A DNA stretch of 32,686 nucleotides from UBA4132 sp037133675 (GTDB taxonomy: Bacteria; Pseudomonadota; Gammaproteobacteria; Methylococcales; Methylomonadaceae). The notes below the pieces were generated by a model. That model made no database searches, was not told where the DNA came from, and saw only the letters and a program-made list of their open reading frames with translations. This document shows positions 15,315 through 22,733 of the stretch, piece by piece. The stretch is from assembly GCA_037133675.1 (NCBI GenBank), contig JBAXNR010000039.1, forward strand, positions 1 to 32,686, given 5' to 3'. Within the stretch, counting starts at the first letter, position 1; every line of letters begins with the position of its first letter. A program made the translations under genes and the position numbers.

Positions 15315-17570
15315 ATGCCTACTTACTCGCTATTCGCCACCACGCCCAAAGCGATGGAAAACTTATTGACCTTAGAATTACAAAGTCTAGGCATAGAAAA
15401 TATTAAAGCGACTGTCGCTGGCGTTGCCTTTCAAGGTGACTTAGAAACTGCCTATCGTGCCTGTTTATGGTCGAGAACCGCTAATCGTATTCTGCTAGTA
15501 TTAAACACGTTTACCGTTAAATCACAGGATGATTTATATAACGGTGTGCAGGAAATTAACTGGTTTGAACATCTCAATCCTGACGACAGTTTTGCGGTAT
15601 CGTTTAGTGCGAGAAATTCCGAAGCCATTAATAACACCCACTTTGGCGCGTTAAAAGTCAAAGACGCGATAGTCGATCAAATGCGTACTGCATTTAATCG
15701 CCGTCCAAATATTAATACTGAACAGCCGAGTATTCGTATCAATGTCCATTTACAAGGCGAAACCGCACAACTGAGTTTAGATTTATCAGGCGAAAGTTTA
15801 CATAGACGTGGTTATCGAGATGTCAGTATTAAAGCCCCCATGAAAGAAAATTTGGCTGCGGCAATGTTATTACGTTGCGGTTGGGCAGACATTGCTAAAC
15901 GTGGCGGTACATTACTAGACCCAATGTGTGGTTCGGGTACCTTATTATTAGAAGGTGCGATGATAGCCGCTGATTATGCACCTGGTTTATTGCGTGATTA
16001 TTTTGGCTTTATCGGCTGGAAACAACACGATGCCGAGTGCTGGAAAAAACTTCGTGCCGAAGCAGTATTACGCAAAAATAAAGGGCTGAGCAAACTGCCT
16101 GTTATTATTGGTTTTGACCAAGACCGCCACACCGTCAATACCGCACTTGCCCATATTGCTAATGCTGGACTTTCAAAATATTGTCATATTGAGCGACGTG
16201 ATATTGAAGATGCTGCACCCGCTGAAAGCTGGCAAGCAGGTTTGGTGATATGTAACCCGCCTTATGGTGAACGATTAGGTGAGGAAGCTGAAATTGCTGA
16301 ACTGTATAAAAAATTCGGCACAACGCTAAAAACCAAATTTCAAGGTTGGCAAGCTGCACTGATTATCAGCAATCCAGAGTTAGGTTTTCGTTTAGGCATA
16401 CGCTCACAAAAACCCATTACCCTATTTAACGGTGCGCTAGAATGTAAGCTATTACGCTTAAAGATTGAAGAAAGTGAATTTTTTATTCCTAAAGCGCACA
16501 CGACAGAAGAACGCATTGCTCAAGTTACAGAAAACGTAGGTCGGGTTAGTCGTGAGCCTGTCGAACTGCGTACCCAACAACCTCCAGCAGAAATTGAAAA
16601 CACTGGCGCAATCATGTTCGCCAACCGTCTACAAAAAAATCTAAAAACTCTCAGTAAATGGGCAAAACAAAACGCCATCACTTGTTACCGTGTTTATGAT
16701 GCTGACTTGCCCGAATATGCGGTAGCTATCGATATTTATCAAAGCGAACAAACGTGGGTACACGTTCAAGAATACGAACCCCCTAAAACGATTGACCAAC
16801 ACAAAGCCAATCAACGCCTTGCCGAATTATTAGCCGAAATTCCGCGTGTGTTAGGCGTGAACCGTGAACAAGTCGTGTTAAAAATTCGCCGTAAACAAAA
16901 AAATACCGATCAATACGAAAAACACGGTGATACAGGGCGTTTTCATACTGTTATCGAAGGCGGTTGTAAATTACTGGTGAATTTTGAAGATTATTTAGAT
17001 ACTGGTTTATTTTTAGATCACCGTCCAATCCGCTTGAAAATTCAACAGCAAGCCAAGGGCAAACGCTTTTTGAATCTGTTTGCTTATACAGGCAGTGCAA
17101 CGGTACACGCCGCAGTCGGTGGTGCAATCGCAAGCACCACAGTGGATATGTCCAATACTTACATTAACTGGGCTAAAAATAATCTCGCTTTAAATACCAC
17201 CAGCGGCGAACATGAGTTTATTCAAGCCGATTGTATCGATTGGTTAACCAATGAAGCCAAACAAGCTCAGCCTAGACGATACGATTTAATTTTCCTAGAC
17301 CCGCCGACGTTTTCTAATTCCAAACGCATGGATGACGTGTTTGATATTCAACTCGACCATATAAAACTGATTAACAACGCCTTGAGTTTATTAGCAAACG
17401 ATGGCATTTTATATTTTTCGACTAATTTTAGACGCTTTAAAATTGACCTCGCGGCATTGACTGGAGTACGCGTAGACGATATAACCGCTATCAGTATTCC
17501 CAAAGATTTTGTCCGCAATGCCAAAATTCATTATTGCTGGAGCATTCAAAAATGCGTAGAGTCAAAATAA
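15315..17570 (+). CDS. rlmL: Bifunctional 23S rRNA methyltransferase RlmKL
   Basis: It methylates G2445 (N2, RlmL part) and G2069 (N7, RlmK part) of 23S rRNA. At 751 residues it is the gammaproteobacterial fused form. The N-terminal THUMP domain (about 60-160) is followed by the RlmL SAM-binding block LLDPMCGSGTLLLEGAM (about 200) and NPPYGERLG (about 314). The C-terminal RlmK half has GRFHTVIEGGCKLLVNFEDY, FLNLFAYTGSATVHAA (about 585) and LIFLDPPTFSNSKRM (about 663). Its 3' end overlaps the acylphosphatase start by 19 bases, indicating coupled translation. Confidence 0.96.
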   Translation: MPTYSLFATTPKAMENLLTLELQSLGIENIKATVAGVAFQGDLETAYRACLWSRTANRILLVLNTFTVKSQDDLYNGVQEINWFEHLNPDDSFAVSFSARNSEAINNTHFGALKVKDAIVDQMRTAFNRRPNINTEQPSIRINVHLQGETAQLSLDLSGESLHRRGYRDVSIKAPMKENLAAAMLLRCGWADIAKRGGTLLDPMCGSGTLLLEGAMIAADYAPGLLRDYFGFIGWKQHDAECWKKLRAEAVLRKNKGLSKLPVIIGFDQDRHTVNTALAHIANAGLSKYCHIERRDIEDAAPAESWQAGLVICNPPYGERLGEEAEIAELYKKFGTTLKTKFQGWQAALIISNPELGFRLGIRSQKPITLFNGALECKLLRLKIEESEFFIPKAHTTEERIAQVTENVGRVSREPVELRTQQPPAEIENTGAIMFANRLQKNLKTLSKWAKQNAITCYRVYDADLPEYAVAIDIYQSEQTWVHVQEYEPPKTIDQHKANQRLAELLAEIPRVLGVNREQVVLKIRRKQKNTDQYEKHGDTGRFHTVIEGGCKLLVNFEDYLDTGLFLDHRPIRLKIQQQAKGKRFLNLFAYTGSATVHAAVGGAIASTTVDMSNTYINWAKNNLALNTTSGEHEFIQADCIDWLTNEAKQAQPRRYDLIFLDPPTFSNSKRMDDVFDIQLDHIKLINNALSLLANDGILYFSTNFRRFKIDLAALTGVRVDDITAISIPKDFVRNAKIHYCWSIQKCVESK

Positions 17571-17821
17571 TAGTCGCAGGTCGTGTACAAGGGGTTTATT
17601 TTCGCTACTTCACCCAAAATAAAGCCAAAGAACTAGCCATACTAGGCAGTGTCAAAAATTTAGAGGATGGGCGGGTAGAAATTATTGCCCAAGCAGACCA
17701 TGCCACACTAGAGGATTTTATTCGCTGGTGTCATAAAGGACCTATTACAGCGCGAGTTGATAGCGTTGAAATCAGCGAACTCGAACCTGAACAAGCGTTG
17801 ACAACATTTATTAGAAAATGA
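17552..17821 (+). CDS. acyP: Acylphosphatase
   Basis: The small cytoplasmic enzyme hydrolyses the carboxyl-phosphate bond of acyl phosphates. It has 89 residues from ATG 17552 (MRRVKIIVAGRVQGVYFRYF); an upstream TTG in frame would add residues not seen in the family. The catalytic Arg18 lies in GRVQGVYFR and Asn36 in GSVKNLEDGRVE. The C-terminal beta strand is shorter than in some homologues. The start codon lies inside the end of rlmKL. Confidence 0.92.
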   Translation: MRRVKIIVAGRVQGVYFRYFTQNKAKELAILGSVKNLEDGRVEIIAQADHATLEDFIRWCHKGPITARVDSVEISELEPEQALTTFIRK

Positions 17822-17908
17822 ACAGCTAGAACATAACGGCATAAAATGCTAAAGTTCTAGCATTATTTTTAGCATTCAAAAACTTTAACCTTACTGGCGT
17901 TGCACATT

Positions 17909-18343
17909 ATGAAATTAAAAAATCTATTACTTGCCCTGTTGACTAGCCTTGTTATCGGCGTATTTGTTGTCGGTTGTTCTGATGACAAAGCTGAAAAAAC
18001 CAGCAAAAAAGTAGAAGAAGTGTTTAATCCTTTCGACCATTCCAAAGACGAAAAAATCAGCAAAGCTGAAAAAGAACAGTTTGAAAAAGCCTTTGCCGAG
18101 CAGTGTGTTAAAAGAGAAACAACCGCTAACCCCAATGCCGACAAAGACCGTACCACTCAATCTTGCACCTGCGTTGCGACTTATTTGATGAAAGATTTAA
18201 CGGCAAAAGAAGCCGAAAAATTTGTCACTGAACACGAAAATCCCGTGTCGCTAACTTTCAAATTTGAAAATGCTGCCTATCATTGCTTACAACAAAAAGC
18301 ACCACCTAAAGACGCAGGCTTTACCCCAGTAACACCGAAGTGA
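17909..18343 (+). CDS. Cysteine-containing lipoprotein of unknown function
   Basis: The 144-residue product starts at ATG 17909 (MKLKNLLLALLTSLVIGVFV), with lipobox VVGC placing the lipidated Cys at 23. No Asp follows the Cys directly (CSDD), so outer-membrane sorting is plausible. The mature part is highly charged and has conserved-looking cysteines: CVKRET, then SCTCVATYLMKDLT (a CxC pair) and a near-C-terminal AAYHC. This pattern occurs in small gammaproteobacterial hypothetical proteins I recall but cannot name. A metal- or disulfide-related role is only a guess. Confidence 0.75.
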   Translation: MKLKNLLLALLTSLVIGVFVVGCSDDKAEKTSKKVEEVFNPFDHSKDEKISKAEKEQFEKAFAEQCVKRETTANPNADKDRTTQSCTCVATYLMKDLTAKEAEKFVTEHENPVSLTFKFENAAYHCLQQKAPPKDAGFTPVTPK

Positions 18344-18398
18344 GTAATTAAAAAATAATAACATGATGACCAGCTGCCCCAGATTTCGCTAGGCTCTA

Positions 18399-18565
18399 AG
18401 TTCACAATAAAAAGTCGGCGTGTATTTAAGAGTCGCCGTCATTCCAGCATGGATGCTGGAATCCAGTCACAAGGATGTGATTGAGTATGCCATCCTTGGC
18501 GACTGGATTGCGGCATCCCTGCCGCAATGACGTTTTTTATACATCCGAATTTATTACTATGAACT
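18399..18565. mobile_element. 167-bp MITE with TA target duplication and four-way-junction fold
   Basis: Imperfect terminal inverted repeats of about 30 bp (starting AGTTCACAATAAAAAGTCGG at 18399; ending ACTATGAACT at 18565) are flanked by TA at 18397-18398 and 18566-18567. The flanks join to give CCAGATTTCGCTAGGCTC-TA-TCTGGGCTACTTGCT. This matches an uninterrupted sequence at 18887-18921 except for two substitutions (G/T and T/C), so that copy acts as an empty site. TA duplication points to Tc1/IS630-type mobilisation (inference). The core 18437-18532 can fold as a cruciform: CGTCATT/AATGACG, hairpin 18444-18459, AATCCAGTC/GACTGGATT enclosing hairpin 18470-18498, and hairpin 18510-18525. Confidence 0.75.
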
Positions 18566-18570
18566 TATCT

Positions 18571-18587
18571 GGGCTACTTGCTACTTG
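18571..18587 (+). repeat. GGGCTACTTGCTACTTG repeat, copy 1
   Basis: This 17-bp sequence recurs as an exact inverted copy at 20565-20581 and as a 12-bp direct partial copy at 18910-18921. The copies bracket the DUF2442 gene and the following pair of unknown genes. Confidence 0.85.
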
Positions 18588-18593
18588 CAGACA

Positions 18594-18863
18594 ATGATTA
18601 AAATTATTCAAGCACAGTATGTACAGCAACGGATTTTGCGTTTGCATTTTTCAGATAATTCATTCGGTGATTATGATTTACAGCCCTTGATTGATAGACA
18701 AACAGAATTAGTAAAGCCTTTACAAAATGAAACCTATTTTAAAGAATTCTTTTTAGAATTAGGTGCATTATGCTGGCGTAATGGATTGGAATTAAGCCCC
18801 TGTAATATTCATAAAAAATTAGCAGAACAACAGCAATTGCATTATGAAACCAAAGTAGCTTGA
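18594..18863 (+). CDS. DUF2442 domain protein
   Basis: The 89-residue protein starts at ATG 18594 (MIKIIQAQYVQQRILRLHFS). The DUF2442 pattern is visible: N-terminal strand pair with LHFSDNSFGDYDLQPLI, then YFKEFFLELGALCWRNGLELSPCNIHKKL, where the W.NG.ELSP..IH signature closes the domain. In other genomes DUF2442 proteins often accompany DUF4160 proteins in toxin-antitoxin-like pairs; no such partner is visible here, so it is an orphan. It lies between a MITE and the repeat at 18887-18921. It has no recognisable SD in the repeat-derived leader. Confidence 0.72.
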   Translation: MIKIIQAQYVQQRILRLHFSDNSFGDYDLQPLIDRQTELVKPLQNETYFKEFFLELGALCWRNGLELSPCNIHKKLAEQQQLHYETKVA

Positions 18864-18886
18864 GTATTTTACTTTGACGAATTTCT

Positions 18887-18921
18887 CCAGATTTCGCTAT
18901 GCTCCATCTGGGCTACTTGCT
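18887..18921 (+). repeat. Short palindromic repeat, uninterrupted copy
   Basis: CCAGATTTCGCTATGCTCC followed by ATCTGGGCTACTTGCT contains the stem CCAGAT/ATCTGG. The same sequence upstream (18379-18396 plus 18567-18582) is interrupted by the 167-bp MITE. It sits just before the 18945 gene. Confidence 0.8.
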
Positions 18922-18944
18922 TAGGATAATCAAAAGATAAATAC

Positions 18945-19484
18945 ATGAATATAACTGAATTAAATATTTTTAAAGATATTCCAGCTAATTTATTAACGCC
19001 TAGCATTATGAATTTTTTTGCAGAAGCATCAGTTGTTTGCTTAGATAATCAAGGACATAAATCAGGTGTAATATTTGAAGTAGTTGGACACATCAATGAA
19101 AATATTGTTCTTTCGTGGGAAACTGAGGTAACACCTCAATTGAAAGATGCTTGGAATGATTTGCAAGATGCTACGGAAGATGGCGCAAGCTATTTGGCTA
19201 TTTTAATTATTCATCATTTCACACCATATAAAGTCATTAAACGCGCAGTAAAAAGAACAGGAATTGATTATTGGCTAGGTGAAAAAGAGGATGAGCAATA
19301 TCCTTTTCAAAATAAAGCAAGATTAGAAATATCAGGAATTCTTCAAGAAAACAAAAAGAATCCTATTAACAAAAGAGTAGATATAAAGTTAGCTCAAACT
19401 GAACAAAGTGATAATTTAAATTTACCCGCTTATATTGTTATTGTAGAGTTTAGTAAACCACAGTCACAGGTAGCAAAAAAATGA
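18945..19484 (+). CDS. Unknown protein A of a two-gene module
   Basis: The 179-residue soluble protein is not recognised with certainty. The sequence has a beta-rich N-terminal half (VIFEVVGHINENIVLSWETEV), a central helical block (DGASYLAILIIHHFTPYKVI), and KRTGIDYWLGEKEDE followed by QNKARLEISGI, ending in a strand IVIVEFSKP. The TGIDYWLG...KARLEISGI block resembles a conserved hypothetical family that I associate with cyanobacteria, usually next to a gene like the one downstream. Its stop overlaps the next start by 4 bases (ATGA), so the two are coupled. It is AT-rich compared with neighbouring housekeeping genes, suggesting acquisition. No function is assigned. Confidence 0.75.
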   Translation: MNITELNIFKDIPANLLTPSIMNFFAEASVVCLDNQGHKSGVIFEVVGHINENIVLSWETEVTPQLKDAWNDLQDATEDGASYLAILIIHHFTPYKVIKRAVKRTGIDYWLGEKEDEQYPFQNKARLEISGILQENKKNPINKRVDIKLAQTEQSDNLNLPAYIVIVEFSKPQSQVAKK

Positions 19485-20563
19485 GTAATCAAATTGACAC
19501 GCTACATTCTAAAGCAATGGATATTGCAGATGCAGCTTTTATTGCCAAACGTAAAAGAGAGCATAAGGATGTTAAGCGATTATCTAAAGACGCATTTGAG
19601 TATGAGCGTGATGCTGCTTTATTTTTGCTTGAAAAAACCGAAATAGAACCAACTCGCTCAATTTTATTTAGAAGTGCCGCTTGTTTAGCGTTCGATGCCG
19701 AAGAATATCGACAAGCAGAGGAAATGGCTAATTATGGATTACAAGGTAATCCGCCTAACGATATTAAAGAAGAATTAAAAGAGTTACTACAAGAGTTAAA
19801 AGAGCTAAAAGTGGTTGAGGATAAAGTACAAAAAGAAAAATCAGATATTTTCAATATTCATTATAATAATGTTGATAAAGCTGTTAGTTCAGGAAAAATA
19901 AAGTTAGATTATTTTTCCTCTATTACAGATAGTTTTTCTAAACTGAGAAAGAGTGTTTTTGATACTTTTATAAGTGATTTGGATATTTTTTCTACTAACC
20001 CAGCGGGTTCTTTCAATCTTTTTTTAAAGCCATCAGAAAGAAATCAAGACGATTTATTCAGAGGATATTCATTAGAAAAACGGCTTAGTGATATTCTTAG
20101 TTATTCAAGTAATGTCAATAGCCTAAGAAAACTTAAATTAAATGAAAGGGAGCTAAGTAGTCTTAAAAGTTTTTTACGGTGTGTAACTAAAAATGAAGCA
20201 TCTATTAATTTTCATTTTAACTCAGTAAGCAATGAAAAAATTAATTATTCCATTAATAAAGATAAAGCAACTTCTATATTAAATAGCATCGATAAACTGG
20301 ATTACAGTAATGACATTGAAGAATCGTATGAAGGAAGTTTTATTGCTATTAATTTAAAAACAAAATCTTTTATATTTTCGACTGAAAATGATGATAAACC
20401 AATATATGGAAAAATTAGTGATTCTATTTTTAGTGAAATTAAAAAAGTATCATTTTCTTATTTTTATAAAATAAAAGTGTTCAAGCATGAAACCAAAAAT
20501 ACCGATGAAAGAAAGCCAAAAATTCAAAGAACACTTACATACATTGTTGAAATATCAAAATAA
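19481..20563 (+). CDS. Unknown protein B of a two-gene module, TPR-like N-terminus
   Basis: This 360-residue protein overlaps protein A by 4 bases. Residues 1-108 form a helical TPR-like region (HSKAMDIADAAFIAKRKRE; FEYERDAALFLLE; EPTRSILFRSAACLAFDAEE; YRQAEEMANYGLQGNPP), a pattern I recall in standalone proteins paired with homologues of protein A. A charged coiled-coil linker (about 109-125) leads to an unrecognised domain of mixed alpha/beta character ending in strands (EGSFIAINLKTKSFIFSTEN, YKIKVFKHE, LTYIVEIS). No catalytic motif is evident. The C-terminal part is strongly AT-rich. The gene ends just before an inverted copy of the repeat at 18571. Confidence 0.75.
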   Translation: MSNQIDTLHSKAMDIADAAFIAKRKREHKDVKRLSKDAFEYERDAALFLLEKTEIEPTRSILFRSAACLAFDAEEYRQAEEMANYGLQGNPPNDIKEELKELLQELKELKVVEDKVQKEKSDIFNIHYNNVDKAVSSGKIKLDYFSSITDSFSKLRKSVFDTFISDLDIFSTNPAGSFNLFLKPSERNQDDLFRGYSLEKRLSDILSYSSNVNSLRKLKLNERELSSLKSFLRCVTKNEASINFHFNSVSNEKINYSINKDKATSILNSIDKLDYSNDIEESYEGSFIAINLKTKSFIFSTENDDKPIYGKISDSIFSEIKKVSFSYFYKIKVFKHETKNTDERKPKIQRTLTYIVEISK

Positions 20564-20564
20564 C

Positions 20565-20581
20565 CAAGTAGCAAGTAGCCC
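20565..20581 (-). repeat. GGGCTACTTGCTACTTG repeat, inverted copy
   Basis: Exact reverse complement of 18571-18587. It closes the segment carrying DUF2442 and the two unknown genes, and separates it from the restriction-modification pair. Confidence 0.88.
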
Positions 20582-20639
20582 GTATAAAGAAAAGTGAAAT
20601 ATATGGTAACTATTTGATTTTTATGTGAATAAATAAAAT

Positions 20640-21698
20640 ATGAATAACACACCTGCCAATTTATTTGGTTTAGTTAATTCAAACAGAGATTTTGGTAATG
20701 CGAATGCTTGGGGGAAAAATCAATTTAATTCCAGTTTTCCAGCCGCATTGGCTTGTTATCTCCATAGTAACGAGTTAGAGGCTAATTACATCGCTATTTC
20801 GGCACAGAAATTTGGTATTAACGCCATTAGTGTAGAGGATATTTTTGCGATTGACCCAGCATCATCCGATATTTATTTTGCCTTTGAAGCGCAATACACG
20901 CCCTTTCAAAAATATATGATTGGTACGTTGCCAAGAACAGATTTGGTCATTCTCAATAAATCAACGAATCAATGTCTACGCGGTCTTGAAGTTAAATTGA
21001 CTGCATTACCTGACAATACTACTTGCAATCTCAGTGATGATAAATTTGGTTCTGAAATTGTTATTAGACCTGACAGTATTGTTTATTTAGCGGCAAGTAT
21101 TGCCAGTGCTAATATTCAAATAGTTGAAAAACACTTGCAAAATAGCGGAGTGATGGTTGCTGATTGGTCGGATGCCGAGGAAGTTATTCCGCATATTAAA
21201 GCCATTGTTACTTGTATTTCTGCCATCAGCCTTGATATAGAATCTTCACAATCTCCTTTTTTGTTACAACCTGTTTGGAAGACGGTGGGTAAATCACCTA
21301 AACTCGCAGACAACTGTTTAGATGTATTTGTCTGGAGCGATGCCGCTTTTGCTTGGTTTATTGCGGGGCTATCAAAAAGTGAGTGTGTTACTAATAAAAT
21401 AACACGTCAAACTAGAACCAGTATTTGGTTGTATAAAATGCTACTGGATATTGTTACACAAGGACGATGTGACCACGCCGATATTATCGATAAACTTTCT
21501 TACAATACCAAAAATGACAAAGCCTTCGCTTCAGCAGGCAATGTCACTAATCCTTATATGAGCTGTAAAAACTTAACTAAACCTCGAATTCACAAAGACG
21601 ATATTAAGAATATTATTTTGGGTGGAGGGCAAAACTTACTGAGTCCAGAACGCCGTTTTGATGCCATTATTTTTAATTCACCAGAGTTGTTTTCATGA
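20640..21698 (+). CDS. Type II restriction endonuclease, HindVP/HgiDI-like
   Basis: The 352-residue protein has a PD-(D/E)xK-type active site: TDLVILNKSTNQCLRGLEVK gives Asp101, Glu117 and Lys119. The following block (LTALPDNTTCNLSDDKFGSEIVIRPDSIVYLAASIA) is what I recall of the HindVP family, whose known members (HindVP, HgiDI) cut GRCGYC; the specificity here is an inference. It overlaps the methyltransferase start by 4 bases, the usual coupling of a restriction-modification pair. No control (C) protein gene is visible. The start has no obvious SD (AATAAATAAAAT precedes the ATG), which may keep expression low. Confidence 0.72.
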   Translation: MNNTPANLFGLVNSNRDFGNANAWGKNQFNSSFPAALACYLHSNELEANYIAISAQKFGINAISVEDIFAIDPASSDIYFAFEAQYTPFQKYMIGTLPRTDLVILNKSTNQCLRGLEVKLTALPDNTTCNLSDDKFGSEIVIRPDSIVYLAASIASANIQIVEKHLQNSGVMVADWSDAEEVIPHIKAIVTCISAISLDIESSQSPFLLQPVWKTVGKSPKLADNCLDVFVWSDAAFAWFIAGLSKSECVTNKITRQTRTSIWLYKMLLDIVTQGRCDHADIIDKLSYNTKNDKAFASAGNVTNPYMSCKNLTKPRIHKDDIKNIILGGGQNLLSPERRFDAIIFNSPELFS

Positions 21699-22693
21699 TT
21701 ACGTCGGTTGATTTATTTTGTGGATGTGGTGGATTGTCGTTAGGCTTTCAAAAAGCTGGCATAGACGTATTAATAGCGATAGATAATTGGACTGCCGCAC
21801 TTAATGTGTATCGAGAAAATTTTGACCATCCAGCGATACATCAAGATTTGCAAGATGAAAAAACAGCGGTAGACATCATCCAAAAAATAGCCCCTGATAT
21901 GATTATTGGCGGTTCACCCTGTCAAGATTTTTCCAGTGCGGGTAAGCGAGATATTACTAACGGCAAAGCGGCTTTAACTTATCATTTTGCCAATATTGTT
22001 TGTGCGGTTAAACCCACTTGGTTTGTGATGGAAAATGTACAACGAATCACTAAAAGTCATGTTTTAACTGAAATAGTTGAGCAGTTTGCCAGTAATGGTT
22101 ATGGCTTATCGGCGGTTGTCTTAGATGCGTCCTTTTGTAATACCCCACAAACGCGGTCACGGTTTTTTTTGATAGGTGAGTTGCATAGTCAACACAATGC
22201 TTTAGTTGGTTTGTTTAAGGAAAATCTGACCAGCAAACCTATGACGATTCGTGATTATCTTGGTGATACGTTAAATTTACAATACTACTATCGCCATCCA
22301 AGAAGTTATGCGCGGCGGGGTATTTTTTCCATTGATGAGCCTAGCCCAACCATTAGAGGAGTCAATAGACCGATACCGCCTAATTATAAATTACATAGTG
22401 GCGACCCTAATAATATAGACCTTACAGCGGTAAGACCTTTATCAACACTGGAACGGAGTTATTTACAAACTTTTCCAGAGTCGTTTAAATTTTTTGGGAC
22501 AAAAACTGACCTTGAGCAAATGATTGGTAATGCTGTTCCTGTTAATATGGCGAAATTCGTTGCTTCTGTTATTGTAAAATACATAAAAGAAACACGATTA
22601 CCAGCATTGTTTGATGATGAGGCTTTTATCTTGCCTAATAATGCATTGCATCGAGTGACAAGCGCGAGGACTCATAAAATCTCCGCCTATTAA
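21695..22693 (+). CDS. DNA (cytosine-5)-methyltransferase
   Basis: It methylates cytosine C5 and protects the host from the adjacent endonuclease. At 332 residues it shows the m5C motifs in order: I (DLFCGCGGLSLGF, 6-18), IV with catalytic Cys76 (GGSPCQDFS), VI (MENV, Glu113), VIII (PQTRSRFFLIG, 151-161), IX/TRD region (SIDEPSPTIRGVNRP; RPLSTLERSYLQTFPESF) and X (MIGNAVPVNMAKFVA). The compact TRD suits a GRCGYC-type enzyme, not proven. The gene ends 40 bp before carB. Confidence 0.95.
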   Translation: MITSVDLFCGCGGLSLGFQKAGIDVLIAIDNWTAALNVYRENFDHPAIHQDLQDEKTAVDIIQKIAPDMIIGGSPCQDFSSAGKRDITNGKAALTYHFANIVCAVKPTWFVMENVQRITKSHVLTEIVEQFASNGYGLSAVVLDASFCNTPQTRSRFFLIGELHSQHNALVGLFKENLTSKPMTIRDYLGDTLNLQYYYRHPRSYARRGIFSIDEPSPTIRGVNRPIPPNYKLHSGDPNNIDLTAVRPLSTLERSYLQTFPESFKFFGTKTDLEQMIGNAVPVNMAKFVASVIVKYIKETRLPALFDDEAFILPNNALHRVTSARTHKISAY

Positions 22694-22733
22694 TCATGCC
22701 GATAGTAGAAAATCCTAACCTTAAAATAAAAAT

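Noticed and set aside
17822..17899. Strong terminator after acylphosphatase
   Set aside because: ATGCTA/TAGCAT followed by TATTTTT is suggestive, but the stem is short and alternative pairings compete.
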